Source: Bacillota bacterium
GTDB lineage: Bacteria; Bacillota; Clostridia; Oscillospirales; Oscillospiraceae
Direction: 5' to 3'
Length of the DNA stretch: 64,000 bases
Assembly: GCA_028719885.1 (NCBI GenBank)
Contig: JAQYLT010000050.1
Location: 1 to 64,000 of the forward strand
Position numbers and translations under genes: made by a program. The stretch's first letter is position 1. Each line of letters begins with the position of its first letter. Under the pieces are notes generated by a model. That model saw only the letters and a program-made list of their open reading frames with translations. It searched no databases and was not told the origin of the DNA. Below are positions 1 to 9,800 of the stretch, piece by piece.

Positions 1-27
1 TTCTACAGTCCTTTCTTCCCAAGCCAT
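1..27 (-). CDS. 5' fragment of a minus-strand gene, possibly a transposase
   Basis: An ATG at 27 reading left gives MAWEERTVE before the window ends. It is preceded on the minus strand by an AGAAAGGA-type ribosome site about nine bases away, so a real start is plausible. The M-x-W-x-x-x-T-V-x opening resembles some IS481-type transposases, and the terminal-repeat-like sequence upstream supports that, but nine residues cannot establish a family. Confidence 0.35.
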
Positions 28-124
28 ACCGTTCTTTCCTTTCTGTTTTGGTATGGCTCAATTGTATCAAAAACTGTAAACCATGTGCTTACACAACTTG
101 TAAACTATGTTACTACACTATACA
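1..124. mobile_element. Probable insertion-sequence end (IS481-like), cut by window edge
   Basis: This short stretch holds the first codons of a minus-strand gene. Outside it are two near-identical direct repeats, TGTAAACCATGT at 75-86 and TGTAAACTATGT at 99-110, 24 bp apart, which look like transposase-binding sites near an IS terminus. Directly outside lies only the right half of a REP-like hairpin (ATTCATCCGTTCCG, 125-138), as expected if the element inserted into the hairpin. The IS481 assignment rests on the style of the peptide start and the terminal repeats and is inference; the exact boundary (about 118-125) cannot be fixed here. Confidence 0.35.
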
Positions 125-343
125 ATTCATCCGTTCCGAAAGGTTCGATGATCATCGTAGTTTGTTGAGTGGCATCTGGGGGAACATATGATCGACGTTT
201 TACCATTTATCCAACCGATTTTGAAACAACAAGGGAATCGGAACGGATAAATCCGTTCCCTACGGAAAGAATCAACATTTTTCGATTCAATGCACCGGCG
301 CAAAACCATTACCCAGGCGGAATGCATAAATGCATTCCCTACG
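125..343. repeat. REP-like hairpin island A
   Basis: Contains intact hairpins at 240-264 (GGAACGGATAAATCCGTTCC then CTACG) and 319-343 (GGAATGCATAAATGCATTCC then CTACG). Both are in the orientation where the GTAG head reads on the minus strand. The right half of a third hairpin starts at 125, directly against the probable insertion-sequence end. The two stems differ at paired positions yet remain complementary. No gene is supported between 28 and 585. Confidence 0.8.
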
Positions 344-532
344 AATCGTTCGTTAACAAAAGCACAATATAGCTGCGTAAAGATAGCCATAATCCTGATA
401 TGTTACGTTCCAATATACATCACTACCGTTCAAATTTCAACTTCTTAGTCTCGATTTCCTATTGGCGTCTACCCAGCGATTTCTTCAATTTTTCTGAAAA
501 GGCGTTTTTGTTACATTTTCGTATGTTATACA

Positions 533-561
533 TTGATTTCACGGTGCAAACCCGATATAAT
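533..561 (+). promoter_or_regulatory. Sigma-A-type promoter for the sensor kinase gene
   Basis: TTGATT (533-538), a 17-base spacer and a perfect TATAAT (556-561). Predicted transcription start is near 568, only a few bases before the ribosome site at 569-579, giving a very short leader. Confidence 0.6.
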
Positions 562-585
562 GAATGACGGAGAGGGGGGCGCTTG

Positions 586-2409
586 ATGAAGAAAAAGCGA
601 AGTGTGATTGATTACATGGTATTGTTGGGGTTGGTGCTGCTTAGTGTGTTTTGCCTGCTGCGGGTATCCATCAGCAGCAATCAGGCGCGCCTGTCGTCGC
701 CGATTCCCCTGGATTTCAGCGGCGAATACAGCTATGATGGAGAGAATTGGCTGCCACTGACGGAGGATGCCGACCTTTCCCCGTCCCACGGCAGTGTGAC
801 CCTGCGGGGGCATTTCGACATTGAAATCGGAGAGGGCGGCTGCTTCAATTACTACCGCAACCACATTGGCGTCAGCTTTTTCAGAAACGGTGAGTGCTTT
901 GCAATGGACGCAATTACAGATCTTGCGGCCAGGGGCGCTAAGCTGATGCCGTCCATGTGCGGGCGGGAATGGCTGAGCGTTTCCTCGCCCGGAATCACCC
1001 CGGAGGATGAGGTGGAGATTCACCTGTACAATCCCCACGCCCACGGAAACGGGAGCGCCTACCGGGATTTCCTGAATACCCTCTGCGCCGGCCCGGATAT
1101 TGCCGTATCCGATCTGATGCAAAAAAATCTGCAGCCCTATGGGGGGCTTTCACGGGTATTGGGCGCCCTGTTTTTGGTGGTGGGTTTCATGCTGCTGGGA
1201 GAGGCGATGGCTTCCACGATTCTTCGTGCCGCCGTTGGCCGCAAGCTGCTGAATCTGGGGCTGACCACGCTGTTTACAGGTGCATTTTTCCTTTTTGACA
1301 CCATTGATGTGTGCTTTTGGAGCAGCCTGGTGGTGCTGAACACCTACACCCGGCAGCTTTGCGCGATGCTGGCGGTGCTTTGCTTCGGATACTGTGTCTG
1401 CGGTGGTTTGACCGGGAAAATTTGCAGAACTGCCCGGGCGGGGGTGCTGCTCTCGGCGCTGCTGGATGGGGTGCTGATTGGGCTGTCCTTGACCGGCACC
1501 GTCCTGCTTTACGATACATACATCTGCTGGGCAGCCTTTCAGTGCTTCCTCTGCCCGCTGCTTGCGGCGTGCTGTATCGTCCAGCTGCATTGTGTGGGGA
1601 AGAAAAACGTGCTTGTGCTGGTGTCATGTGTTCTGCTGTGCGGCACGATCCTATTGGATATTGCCGGCGTCGGTGCCAGCATCCTTTCCCACGGAACCTG
1701 CACCAAGGGCATGTTCTGCCTGGTTTTTTTGGTGTATGTTTTTGCCGCGATCAAGGGAATATTGGTTGGCTACCAGGCTTCGGCCAAGGTGCAAAAGCTG
1801 GAACAGGAGCTTCAGGAAAGCCGGATTTCCATCATGCTCAGCCAGCTCCAGCCCCATTTCCTGTTCAATGTGCTCAACACCATCTATTACCTGTGCGGCT
1901 CCCAGCCGGAGAAGGCGAGAAAGGTGGTGGACAAATTCTCCACCTATCTGCGGGATAATCTGGAATCTCTGGATCAAAAGGAAATGGTTCCGTTCCAAAA
2001 GGAGTTTGACCATATCCAGACCTATCTGGAGCTGGAAAAGATTCGCTTTGAAGAGGAGCTGACCGTGGTATATGACATTCAGGCAGACCAGTTTTATCTG
2101 CCGGTGCTGACGGTGCAGCCTTTGGTGGAGAATGCGGTGAAGCATGGGATCACCAAAAAGCGGGGCGGCGGTGTGCTCACCCTGTCCACCCGGGAGCAGC
2201 TGGGCAGCTTCGTCATCACCGTCTCCGATACGGGAATCGGCTTCGACCCAGAGCATTATCTGGACGATGGGAAAATTCATGTGGGAATTGAGAATGTGCG
2301 ATTGCGGCTGGAGGATATGGCGGGCGGCATGCTGAAAATCACCAGCAGTCCCGGCGGCGGTACCACTGCCGTGATCACCATCCCCAAAAAGGAGGCCAGC
2401 GGGAAATGA
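586..2409 (+). CDS. LytS-like sensor histidine kinase with 7TM-type membrane module
   Basis: About 607 residues. Order: one N-terminal membrane helix (about 10-30), a ~150-residue extracellular beta-rich domain, a block of about seven membrane helices (about 190-395), a short coiled coil, then a His_kinase/HATPase catalytic part. The phosphoacceptor His424 lies in QPHFLFN, and the ATPase part has VENAVKHG and DTGIGF. The layout resembles 7TMR-DISM kinases, so it probably senses an extracellular ligand. ATG at 586 follows a GGAGAGGGGGG ribosome site; a TTG three bases earlier is also possible. The stop overlaps the next gene by 4 bp. It lies upstream of the fibre locus and may regulate it (inference). 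Confidence 0.85.
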   Translation: MKKKRSVIDYMVLLGLVLLSVFCLLRVSISSNQARLSSPIPLDFSGEYSYDGENWLPLTEDADLSPSHGSVTLRGHFDIEIGEGGCFNYYRNHIGVSFFRNGECFAMDAITDLAARGAKLMPSMCGREWLSVSSPGITPEDEVEIHLYNPHAHGNGSAYRDFLNTLCAGPDIAVSDLMQKNLQPYGGLSRVLGALFLVVGFMLLGEAMASTILRAAVGRKLLNLGLTTLFTGAFFLFDTIDVCFWSSLVVLNTYTRQLCAMLAVLCFGYCVCGGLTGKICRTARAGVLLSALLDGVLIGLSLTGTVLLYDTYICWAAFQCFLCPLLAACCIVQLHCVGKKNVLVLVSCVLLCGTILLDIAGVGASILSHGTCTKGMFCLVFLVYVFAAIKGILVGYQASAKVQKLEQELQESRISIMLSQLQPHFLFNVLNTIYYLCGSQPEKARKVVDKFSTYLRDNLESLDQKEMVPFQKEFDHIQTYLELEKIRFEEELTVVYDIQADQFYLPVLTVQPLVENAVKHGITKKRGGGVLTLSTREQLGSFVITVSDTGIGFDPEHYLDDGKIHVGIENVRLRLEDMAGGMLKITSSPGGGTTAVITIPKKEASGK

Positions 2410-3185
2410 CCATTTTGGCAGTGGATGATGAAAAATTGGCTCTGCAAGCCCTTTCCGATGCCATTCAGGCGGCAGCCCCGGCGGCGGAGCTTCATAGCTT
2501 TCGCTGGAGCGAGGACGCGCTCGCTTTTGCCCAAAAGAACCATGTGGATGCGGCGTTTCTGGATGTGGCTATGCCGGGAGAGAATGGTGTGCAGGTGGCA
2601 AAGACGCTGACTCTGTTTCAGCCCCGGGTCAACATCATTTTTGTAACAGGCTTTGGACAGTACCGGGATGCCGCCTTTGATCTTCACGCCAGCGGCTATC
2701 TGATGAAACCCGTCACCGCTGAAAAGGTGCGGGTGGAGCTGGAACACCTGCGCTATGCGGTCCAGTCCAGAAAACGGGTTCGGGTGCAGACTTTTGGCAA
2801 TTTTGAGGTTTTCCTGGACGGCAGCCCCATGGAATTCAAGTACAGCAAGACGAAGGAGCTGCTGGCCTATCTGGTGGACCGCAGAGGGGCCCTGTGCACC
2901 GTGGGGGAGATGATATCCATTCTCTTTGAAGAGGACCGGGGGCACGAGGCGTATTTCAAGAGCCTGCGGCGGGACCTGCTGGATGCCATGGATGCGGCGG
3001 GCTGCCCCCAGGTGATCTCCCAGCAGCGGGGAAGACTGGGCATTGTGCCGGGGCAGATCGACTGCGATTACTATGATTATCTGAATGGGAAAGAGAAAAC
3101 CGCCTACACAGGGGAATATATGACCCAGTACAGCTGGGGTGAATACACCCATGGCCAGCTGGAAACCCAGACGGCAAAGCTCTGA
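2406..3185 (+). CDS. Response regulator with receiver and SARP/OmpR-like winged-helix domain
   Basis: 259 residues, translationally coupled to the kinase by a 4 bp ATGA overlap. The receiver (1-120) is canonical: acidic pair in AVDDE, phosphoacceptor Asp in AFLDVAMPG, Thr in FVTGF and Lys in MKP. The C-terminal half (from about VQTFGNFEVFLDG) resembles the winged helix at the start of SARP/AfsR-type regulators, an uncommon partner for a LytS-like kinase, which usually pairs with LytTR. A strong terminator follows, so the pair forms its own operon. Confidence 0.85.
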   Translation: MTILAVDDEKLALQALSDAIQAAAPAAELHSFRWSEDALAFAQKNHVDAAFLDVAMPGENGVQVAKTLTLFQPRVNIIFVTGFGQYRDAAFDLHASGYLMKPVTAEKVRVELEHLRYAVQSRKRVRVQTFGNFEVFLDGSPMEFKYSKTKELLAYLVDRRGALCTVGEMISILFEEDRGHEAYFKSLRRDLLDAMDAAGCPQVISQQRGRLGIVPGQIDCDYYDYLNGKEKTAYTGEYMTQYSWGEYTHGQLETQTAKL

Positions 3186-3202
3186 CCATGATAAAACAAG
3201 AT

Positions 3203-3234
3203 GAGGGACAGGATTTTTCTCCTGTCCCTCTTTT
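3203..3234 (+). terminator. Intrinsic terminator after the two-component operon
   Basis: A perfect 10 bp stem, GAGGGACAGG (3203-3212) with CCTGTCCCTC (3221-3230), an 8-base loop and TTTT. It closes the kinase-regulator operon. Confidence 0.85.
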
Positions 3235-3324
3235 CTATTCTTTTTCCTTGATTTCCATGTTATCCAGGGCATACCGCAGGGCCATGCCAATCAATTCATT
3301 TCTGGACCGCATTTTTTTGGTAAG
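3235..3324 (-). pseudogene. C-terminal remnant of a LuxR-type DNA-binding domain
   Basis: Reading left from about 3324 to the TAG at 3237-3235, the minus strand encodes LTKKMRSRNELIGMALRYA followed by LDNMEIKEKE. The R-x-R-x-E-L-I-x-x-A-L-R pattern resembles the end of the recognition helix and last helix of LuxR/NarL-type output domains. The frame closes upstream at 3363-3361 without a start codon, so only a ~30-residue tail survives. It lies head to head with the degenerate receiver gene to the right; the two could be pieces of one old response regulator separated by an inversion (inference). Confidence 0.45.
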
Positions 3325-3387
3325 AGTGCCCCGGTGTTGTGCCCCCTTTTTGCATCCTTTTCAATATTATAATGAGAGGCAAATAAG

Positions 3388-3753
3388 ATGGGGGGAGAAT
3401 ACAAGGTGGTATTTGTAACTGTGGATGAAGACCGGCCCCGGCTGAATCATCTGACCGGATTGGTGATTCGTGCCTTTCCCGGCTGTGTCGTCTACCAATA
3501 CTCCAATCCCATGTGCGCCGTCCTCAACACGGTGAACCGGGAGATTGACGCAGTGCTGCTCAGTGCGGGAGCGTCCCAGAAAAATAACTGGCAGCTGCTC
3601 TCGGCCATTTGCAGAGAGCGGCCGGGCCTGCAGGTGATTGTCCTGTCTGATGATGATCAGTTCCGGGAAACCGCCTTGAAGTCCGGGGCCTGGGGCTATC
3701 TGACCCGCCCGCTTACCGGGCAGAAGCTGCAGGATGCCCTGCTTGCAGTTTAA
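3388..3753 (+). CDS. Stand-alone degenerate receiver-domain protein
   Basis: 121 residues, with an AGAGG ribosome site nine bases before ATG. The fold-length pattern matches a CheY-like receiver and nothing else. The phosphoacceptor position is Ser (DAVLLS instead of D-x-x-L-L-D), and the conserved Lys of the K-P motif is Arg (TRPLT). The acidic N-terminal group (VDED) and the Ser of VIVLS remain. It is therefore probably a phosphorylation-independent pseudo-receiver. It is 63 bp before the giant surface-protein gene with no terminator between, so co-transcription is likely. It could instead be the N-terminal relic of a broken LuxR-type regulator. Confidence 0.65.
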   Translation: MGGEYKVVFVTVDEDRPRLNHLTGLVIRAFPGCVVYQYSNPMCAVLNTVNREIDAVLLSAGASQKNNWQLLSAICRERPGLQVIVLSDDDQFRETALKSGAWGYLTRPLTGQKLQDALLAV

Positions 3754-3816
3754 AAAAGAAAGCTCATTGGGGCCTGCTGGCCCAGTGATAAAGATAGAAT
3801 AAAGGTGACAAGTGCC

Positions 3817-6800
3817 ATGAAAAGATTACCGGAATTATCAGGGAAAGGGGAAAACTTAAAAAGGGGACTGTCCTTTTTCCTTGCGTGTGTGATGCTTTTT
3901 TCCGTAATGCCTGTGCAGGCTTTCGCGGGAAGTGATCTGTCCGTTCCCACGGAGGAAATGCAGTATTCCCAGCCGGCGGCGGAGATTGAGGAATCGGAAC
4001 CGGCAACGGAGGCAGTCCCAACTGTGGAACCAACGGAAGCCACCCAGGTCACGGAAGCCACCCAGGTCACGGAAATCACCGAGGCTACGGAATCCACCCA
4101 GGTCACCGAAGTCACCGAGGCAACGGAGGCTACTGAGGCTACCCAGGTTACGGAGGTCACAGAGGTTACCGAGACTACCCAGGTTACGGAAGCCACCGAG
4201 GCCACCCAGGCTGCCGAAGAAACAGAAGTCACGGAGGAACCCCGGGAAGCCAGAGAACTCACCAACCTGATGGGGCAGCTGACCCTGTCCCTGAGAGAAT
4301 GGTGGTTTGCGAACCGGGAGAATGCCGTTTCCGTACAGGAGAAACGGGTGGACTTTTCCTCATTCCGGCAGAGCCCGGATGCACCGGAACAGGCGGGGTT
4401 TACCCTGCGGTTTGAGGCCGGTGCGGTGGCGGCGGGGGACTGGTTTACCCTGCTGCTGCCGACAGGACTGTCGGATGTGGAGTTCCCGGAGGACTACCGG
4501 ATTCCGGAGGGACTTCAATGCACCCTGGAAAAGCTGGCTTACGGCACGGCGCTGACGGTGTGCTTTTCCCGGGAGGGAGAAGCTTTCGGAGAGCTGCCTT
4601 TGACGTTCCGGCTGAACGCTTCGGAGGAATTTACAATCCTGCTCCAGAAAGAGGAAAACCAGAAAAGGGAATGGACGGTTGTCCCGCCCCTTGCGGCGCT
4701 GGAAGAGGAAACCCAACCGGAGGTAACCGAACCCAGCAGTGAGCCGGAGGTAACTGAGCCCAACAGTGAGCCGGAGGTAACCGAACCCAGCAGTGAGCCG
4801 GAAGAACCGGCGTGGTTCAGTAGTGTGCCGGAGGAGTTCCAGGTGCAGCCTGAGGCTGTCGCTTTGGAGGAGGGGGAGAACCAGACCGAATATTTTTCCA
4901 TCCGCGCGGACCTGGCCTTTGACGAGAAAACCCAGGACGGAACGGATTGGAGAGCGCTTCTCCGTCCGCTGGAATTTGACCAGAACATCAAGCTCATTGC
5001 CCACTGCCAGGATGAGGAGGGCAACACCTATGAGCTGACGCGCCTTGCCCAGGACAGCCTGCCCGGCGATCCGTTCTATCTCATGCTGACCCATGACGGC
5101 GAGGGCGGCGGCAGCTTCGAGCTTGCCAACGTGCCCAAACAGCTGACACTGGAGGATGGCAAAACCGTTACCGTCACCACCTACAATGTTCTTGTGGATG
5201 TGGATGAGAAGTATCCCTATTATGAAAATGAGAACGGCGGCTTTTCCGTCACCGTTGCGGACGCGGCTCAGATGATCTCCACCCTGAAGCTGAAGATCAA
5301 AGCCCAGACACTGACCCTTGCGCCCGGAGTGGTGGGCGACCAGACGAGAATGGAGTTCCCGTTCCAGCTGACCTTCAAAAACGCCGATGGGATACAGACG
5401 GAGCTGACTCAGCTTACCGAGACAGTGAAGCCCTCCAATGAGCAGCCTGCTACGCTGGATGTCCCGGTGGGGCTCAGCTTCCGGGCTGTGCAGACACCGG
5501 TGGCGGGCTATAAATTCAAATCGGAGTATGAGGTTACGGGCGCGGAGAATCCCTCCACAGCAAACGGAGCGGCATCCGGCACCGTCACGGCGGATTCGGC
5601 TGTGACCGTCACCACCATCAACTACATGCAAAACCGCACCTACCCCTTTACGGTTACCTGGATGGACAAAAACAATCCTGCCCGTCCTACGCTGGGTGTC
5701 GGAAACTTCCAGCTGCAATATCGAACCAAAGAGGGCGAGTGGACGGATTTGACCGGAGCTTCCCTGGAAACGCTGGGTATCGACGCGCTTCCCAGCTTCG
5801 ATGCTTCCAACGCTGCCCAGGGGAAGTATGTCTACCGCGGCCTGCCCAGCGTGGACGCCGCTGGCAACGCCCTGGAATACACGGTGGTGACGAAGGATGT
5901 GCCGGAGGGGTATGTGGTGACCTCCAATGACACCTGCGATGCCTTCACCTATTGGCAGACCACGACTTTTTCCGCCACAATCTCCTGGCTGGATAACCAT
6001 AATGCGGAGACGGGGCGCCCCACGGACCTGGCGGCGCTCTCGCTGAAGCTGTGCCGCCGTGCCGGGGACGGCAGCTATGAGGCGGTTACGGATGCCGCGC
6101 TGCAGGTGGAAGCCACCGGCGGCGATATCTGGAGCATTTCGGCAAATAACCTGCCCCGGCTGGACGAGAACGGCCAGGAATACGACTATGTGGTTGTTCA
6201 GGAGTCTACGGCGGGCGACTATGTTCCCTATTACAGTAACTCCACCGGTAACTACAGCAATGACACGCTGCACTGCCACAACGGCGGCACCATCCTGGAG
6301 CGCCTGACAGGCACCACGCACTTTACCGCCACGAAGAACTGGAAGGACGAGCTCGACAACCCGACCCAGCGGCCCAAAACCATCGTGACGCTGTGGCGTT
6401 ACCCGTTGGAAGGCAGCGCGGACCCGGGCATCGATCAGATGTACGATGCTGGCAATGCGGCCCAGGTGGTCTACCGCAAAACCATCGCGGGTGAAAATGG
6501 AGCGGTCAGCTATCAGGACATTCTTCTGTCCTATCAGCTGAAAAATAAGAACGAGGAGGCCATCTCCTTTGGAACAAGCACCATCCCGGCGCTGCCCAGT
6601 GATGATCTGGCGCTGCCCCTCTATGACGAGCAGGGCCGCCGGTATGTCTATTTCGTCCGGGAAACCGTGGATTCCTCCGATTACGAGACAGTCTACGCAG
6701 GTTCCGACAATGTGCTGACCAATGGTGCGCCCAACCGCGGAACCATTACCAATATCCATCGGGAAAAGGCTCAGATCAACGTCAGCAAAATCTGGCGGTG

Positions 6801-9800
6801 CCCCTCCAACCTGGCTAATATTGACGGCGCCAAAATTCAGATGACGATTCTGGTCCCCGATCAGAACGGAACGCTTCAGGAGCTGACGGTGTATTCCGCC
6901 GAGGAGGGCTCCTACCAGGTGCTGACCGGTGAGGACAAGGAGGACGCGCAAACCCTGTCCGGCTTCTCCCAGAACATCGCCGCCCTGGATTTGCAGTTCT
7001 ATGTCAATATCTATGATGAAAACGGACTTCCCTATGATATGACCAAGGCGGTGGTTCAGGAGGTCAAGGTGGTGGATAAAACCGGCACTGAGTATGAGGT
7101 TCAGTACGGCGACGACGGCACCGGAGCTTTCACCCTGAATGACGACCAGTTTATCGCCGCCGGTAAATATCTGGGCAAGGAAGACCTTGCCAGTGGAATG
7201 AAGCTGTTCCGGTTCCAGCAGACCAACACCATTTCCGGCGTTCGGGATTATACGCTCATCAAAAAATGGGGCGATTCCATTTTGGATGCGGAGGTTGCCC
7301 AGGTGGAATCCGTCTCGTTCACCCTGCAGCGCCGGAGCACCAAAAACGGCGCCTCCTATGAAACGGTGAAAACGCCGGAGGGAGAAACCACCTGGGTGGT
7401 CCCGGCGGAGGGGGACAGAATCTGGCAGCGGGTGATTTCCAATCTTCCCCAATATGACGAAAATGGCTATGCCTACCTGTATACCGCCAGTGAATCCGGT
7501 GTCACGCTGAAGAACGGCGCGACAATCGAAAACAATTGGTCCGTGTACTATTATCGTACCGAGGATTCCATCACGGCCACCAACCAGCGGGGCTCCGGCG
7601 GAGGTGCGGCTTTCACCATCTCGAAAACCTGGATGGACAACGGCGACACCGATGCCCGGCAGCCGGTGACGGTTCGGGCCTATCAAAAGACGGATCTTCT
7701 CGCTGCTTTGCAGGGGATGGAGGAGAGTCAAATTGTATCCCTGGGAAAGCTGACCATCGGATACGCCCAGTACGGACTTTCCACCGACGGCAACTGGTTC
7801 CGGGAGGTGTCCTTAGCGGAAGCACTGGGACAGATTTCCCAGAACGGCAGCACCAATATCACCGCAAACGATGTTTCCGACCTGGTGATTTTGGAATATC
7901 AGGTGGGCGGCCAGGGCGCGATTCCCGCCTCCTATACCGTTTCCCAGCTGCACGCTGCAGCGGGAGTGGGGAGCTCCTATCTGGTCAGCGGTACCGTTTC
8001 CAATGCAGATCGCCAGTATCAGACCACGGCGGAAAGGGAAGAGGGGAAGCAGCATGTCATCCTCGTCAATACCCGCATTGGCCAGGCGACGGTTGAGGCC
8101 ACAAAAACCTGGCAGGATGAAAACAATGCTGGCCTCTACCGGCCGAGCTACATCCAGTTCCAGATTTTCCAGGATGGCCTGGCCTATACCCTGGAGCAGG
8201 ATGCCATTGATATCAGCGATGCCCCGGAAGGACTTACCGTCACGCTGGATCAGGAAACCGGAATCCTCACCCTATCCGCTCCGGATGACAAGTGCGCGGC
8301 ACGCACTGCGGCGGAGTGGTCTTTCCGGCTGAAGAATCTCCCTCTGTTCTCGGATACCGGCGTGCCCCACACCTATAATCTGGAGGAAGTCAGCGGTGTG
8401 GAGACCTCCACGGCCGATCCTTACTATCGCTGTGTCAAGGGCGATGTTAAGGTCACGCCCGACGAGACAATTCCGGACCGGATGACCTATGAATTCTCTT
8501 TCACCAATACCCTTACCGGTATCACAAGCCATTCTCTGCACAAGTCCTGGAAGGACGCGGACTCCGGCGGCTATGAACGGCCCGACCTGTACCTGACCCT
8601 TTACCGGTACTTAAAGCGCCAGGCCCTGGATTATCCGGATACTCCTGTGGAGCAGCTTTCGTCCTACGAGCAGTACACCGACTGCGGTGACCCCACGCTG
8701 ATCGTGGACAATTCTTTCCACTGGCGGGTGGAGGAAACAGGCCTGCCCCGGTACGACGACCAGGGACGGGAGTATGTCTACCGGTTTCAGGAGGCCATGA
8801 ATAACAACGGCGTGACCGTCTACGGTAAATATCTGCAGGACGTGGTCTACGGCGTGGAGTCGGAGTGCGCCACCTGCAATGACTTGGGGATTGATTGCAG
8901 TACGCCCTACGACAAGGTTACCAACACCCTGACCGCTGAGATGACCTTCAGCGGCGAAAAGGTGTGGACGGGCTTTGACGGATACCAGATCGAGCCGGAG
9001 GATTATCCCAAGCCCACCATCGAGCTGTACCGCTCGCTGAAAGAATACAGCCTGCTGAATCTGACGGAGGATGGGCTGAACGCCAAGCTTGCAGAAGCCG
9101 CAGCTGAGGGGTATCCCATCGAGCTTGTGAAAAGTTTGGAGCTTGGCCCGGACAGCAACGGAAAGTATACCTATTCCTTTACCGGACTTTCCAAATTTGA
9201 TTCGGAAGGACGCAAGTATTTCTATTTCATTTATGAACGGATGCCCGACGAGATCACCGACCAGCTGTATACCGAGGCCTCCGTCAGCGGTACCCTGACC
9301 AATACCTTTAAGACCGGTGTCAACCGGCGTTCCATTCGGGTGACCAAAACCTGGGATCGGGGCACCCTGGCGGAAGCGGAGGACAAATACCCCTCCGTCA
9401 CCTATTCCCTGTACCGCTACGACAGTTGGGACGAGGAAAACGGAACGCCCATCTCGCCGGTGCTGGTGGATACCGTAAAAATCAATTCGTCCGTTTTTGC
9501 CAATGCGGAGAACGGGCAGTATACCCATACCTTTAGCAACCTGCTGATCTATTCTCCCAGCGGCAAGCCATACCGGTATTTTCTCACGGAGAAAGCCATC
9601 GACGGCTATGTAATCAGCTATACCGACGAGCCGGGTATTGACGGGAGCTATCAGTCCGGGACATTTTTGGAGCAGTGCAATGTGATCAGCGTTCCGGAGA
9701 ATCCCTTTGCAGAGAACGCCGATCACACCGTGGAGGTGGGTACCTGCAATACCTACTCCGACCCCGGGAATATGACGATTTCCGGCAGCAAATACTGGGA

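Noticed and set aside
3767..3788. Hairpin just before the giant gene as a terminator
   Set aside because: Imperfect GGGGCC/GGCCC stem with no U-run; a role cannot be supported.
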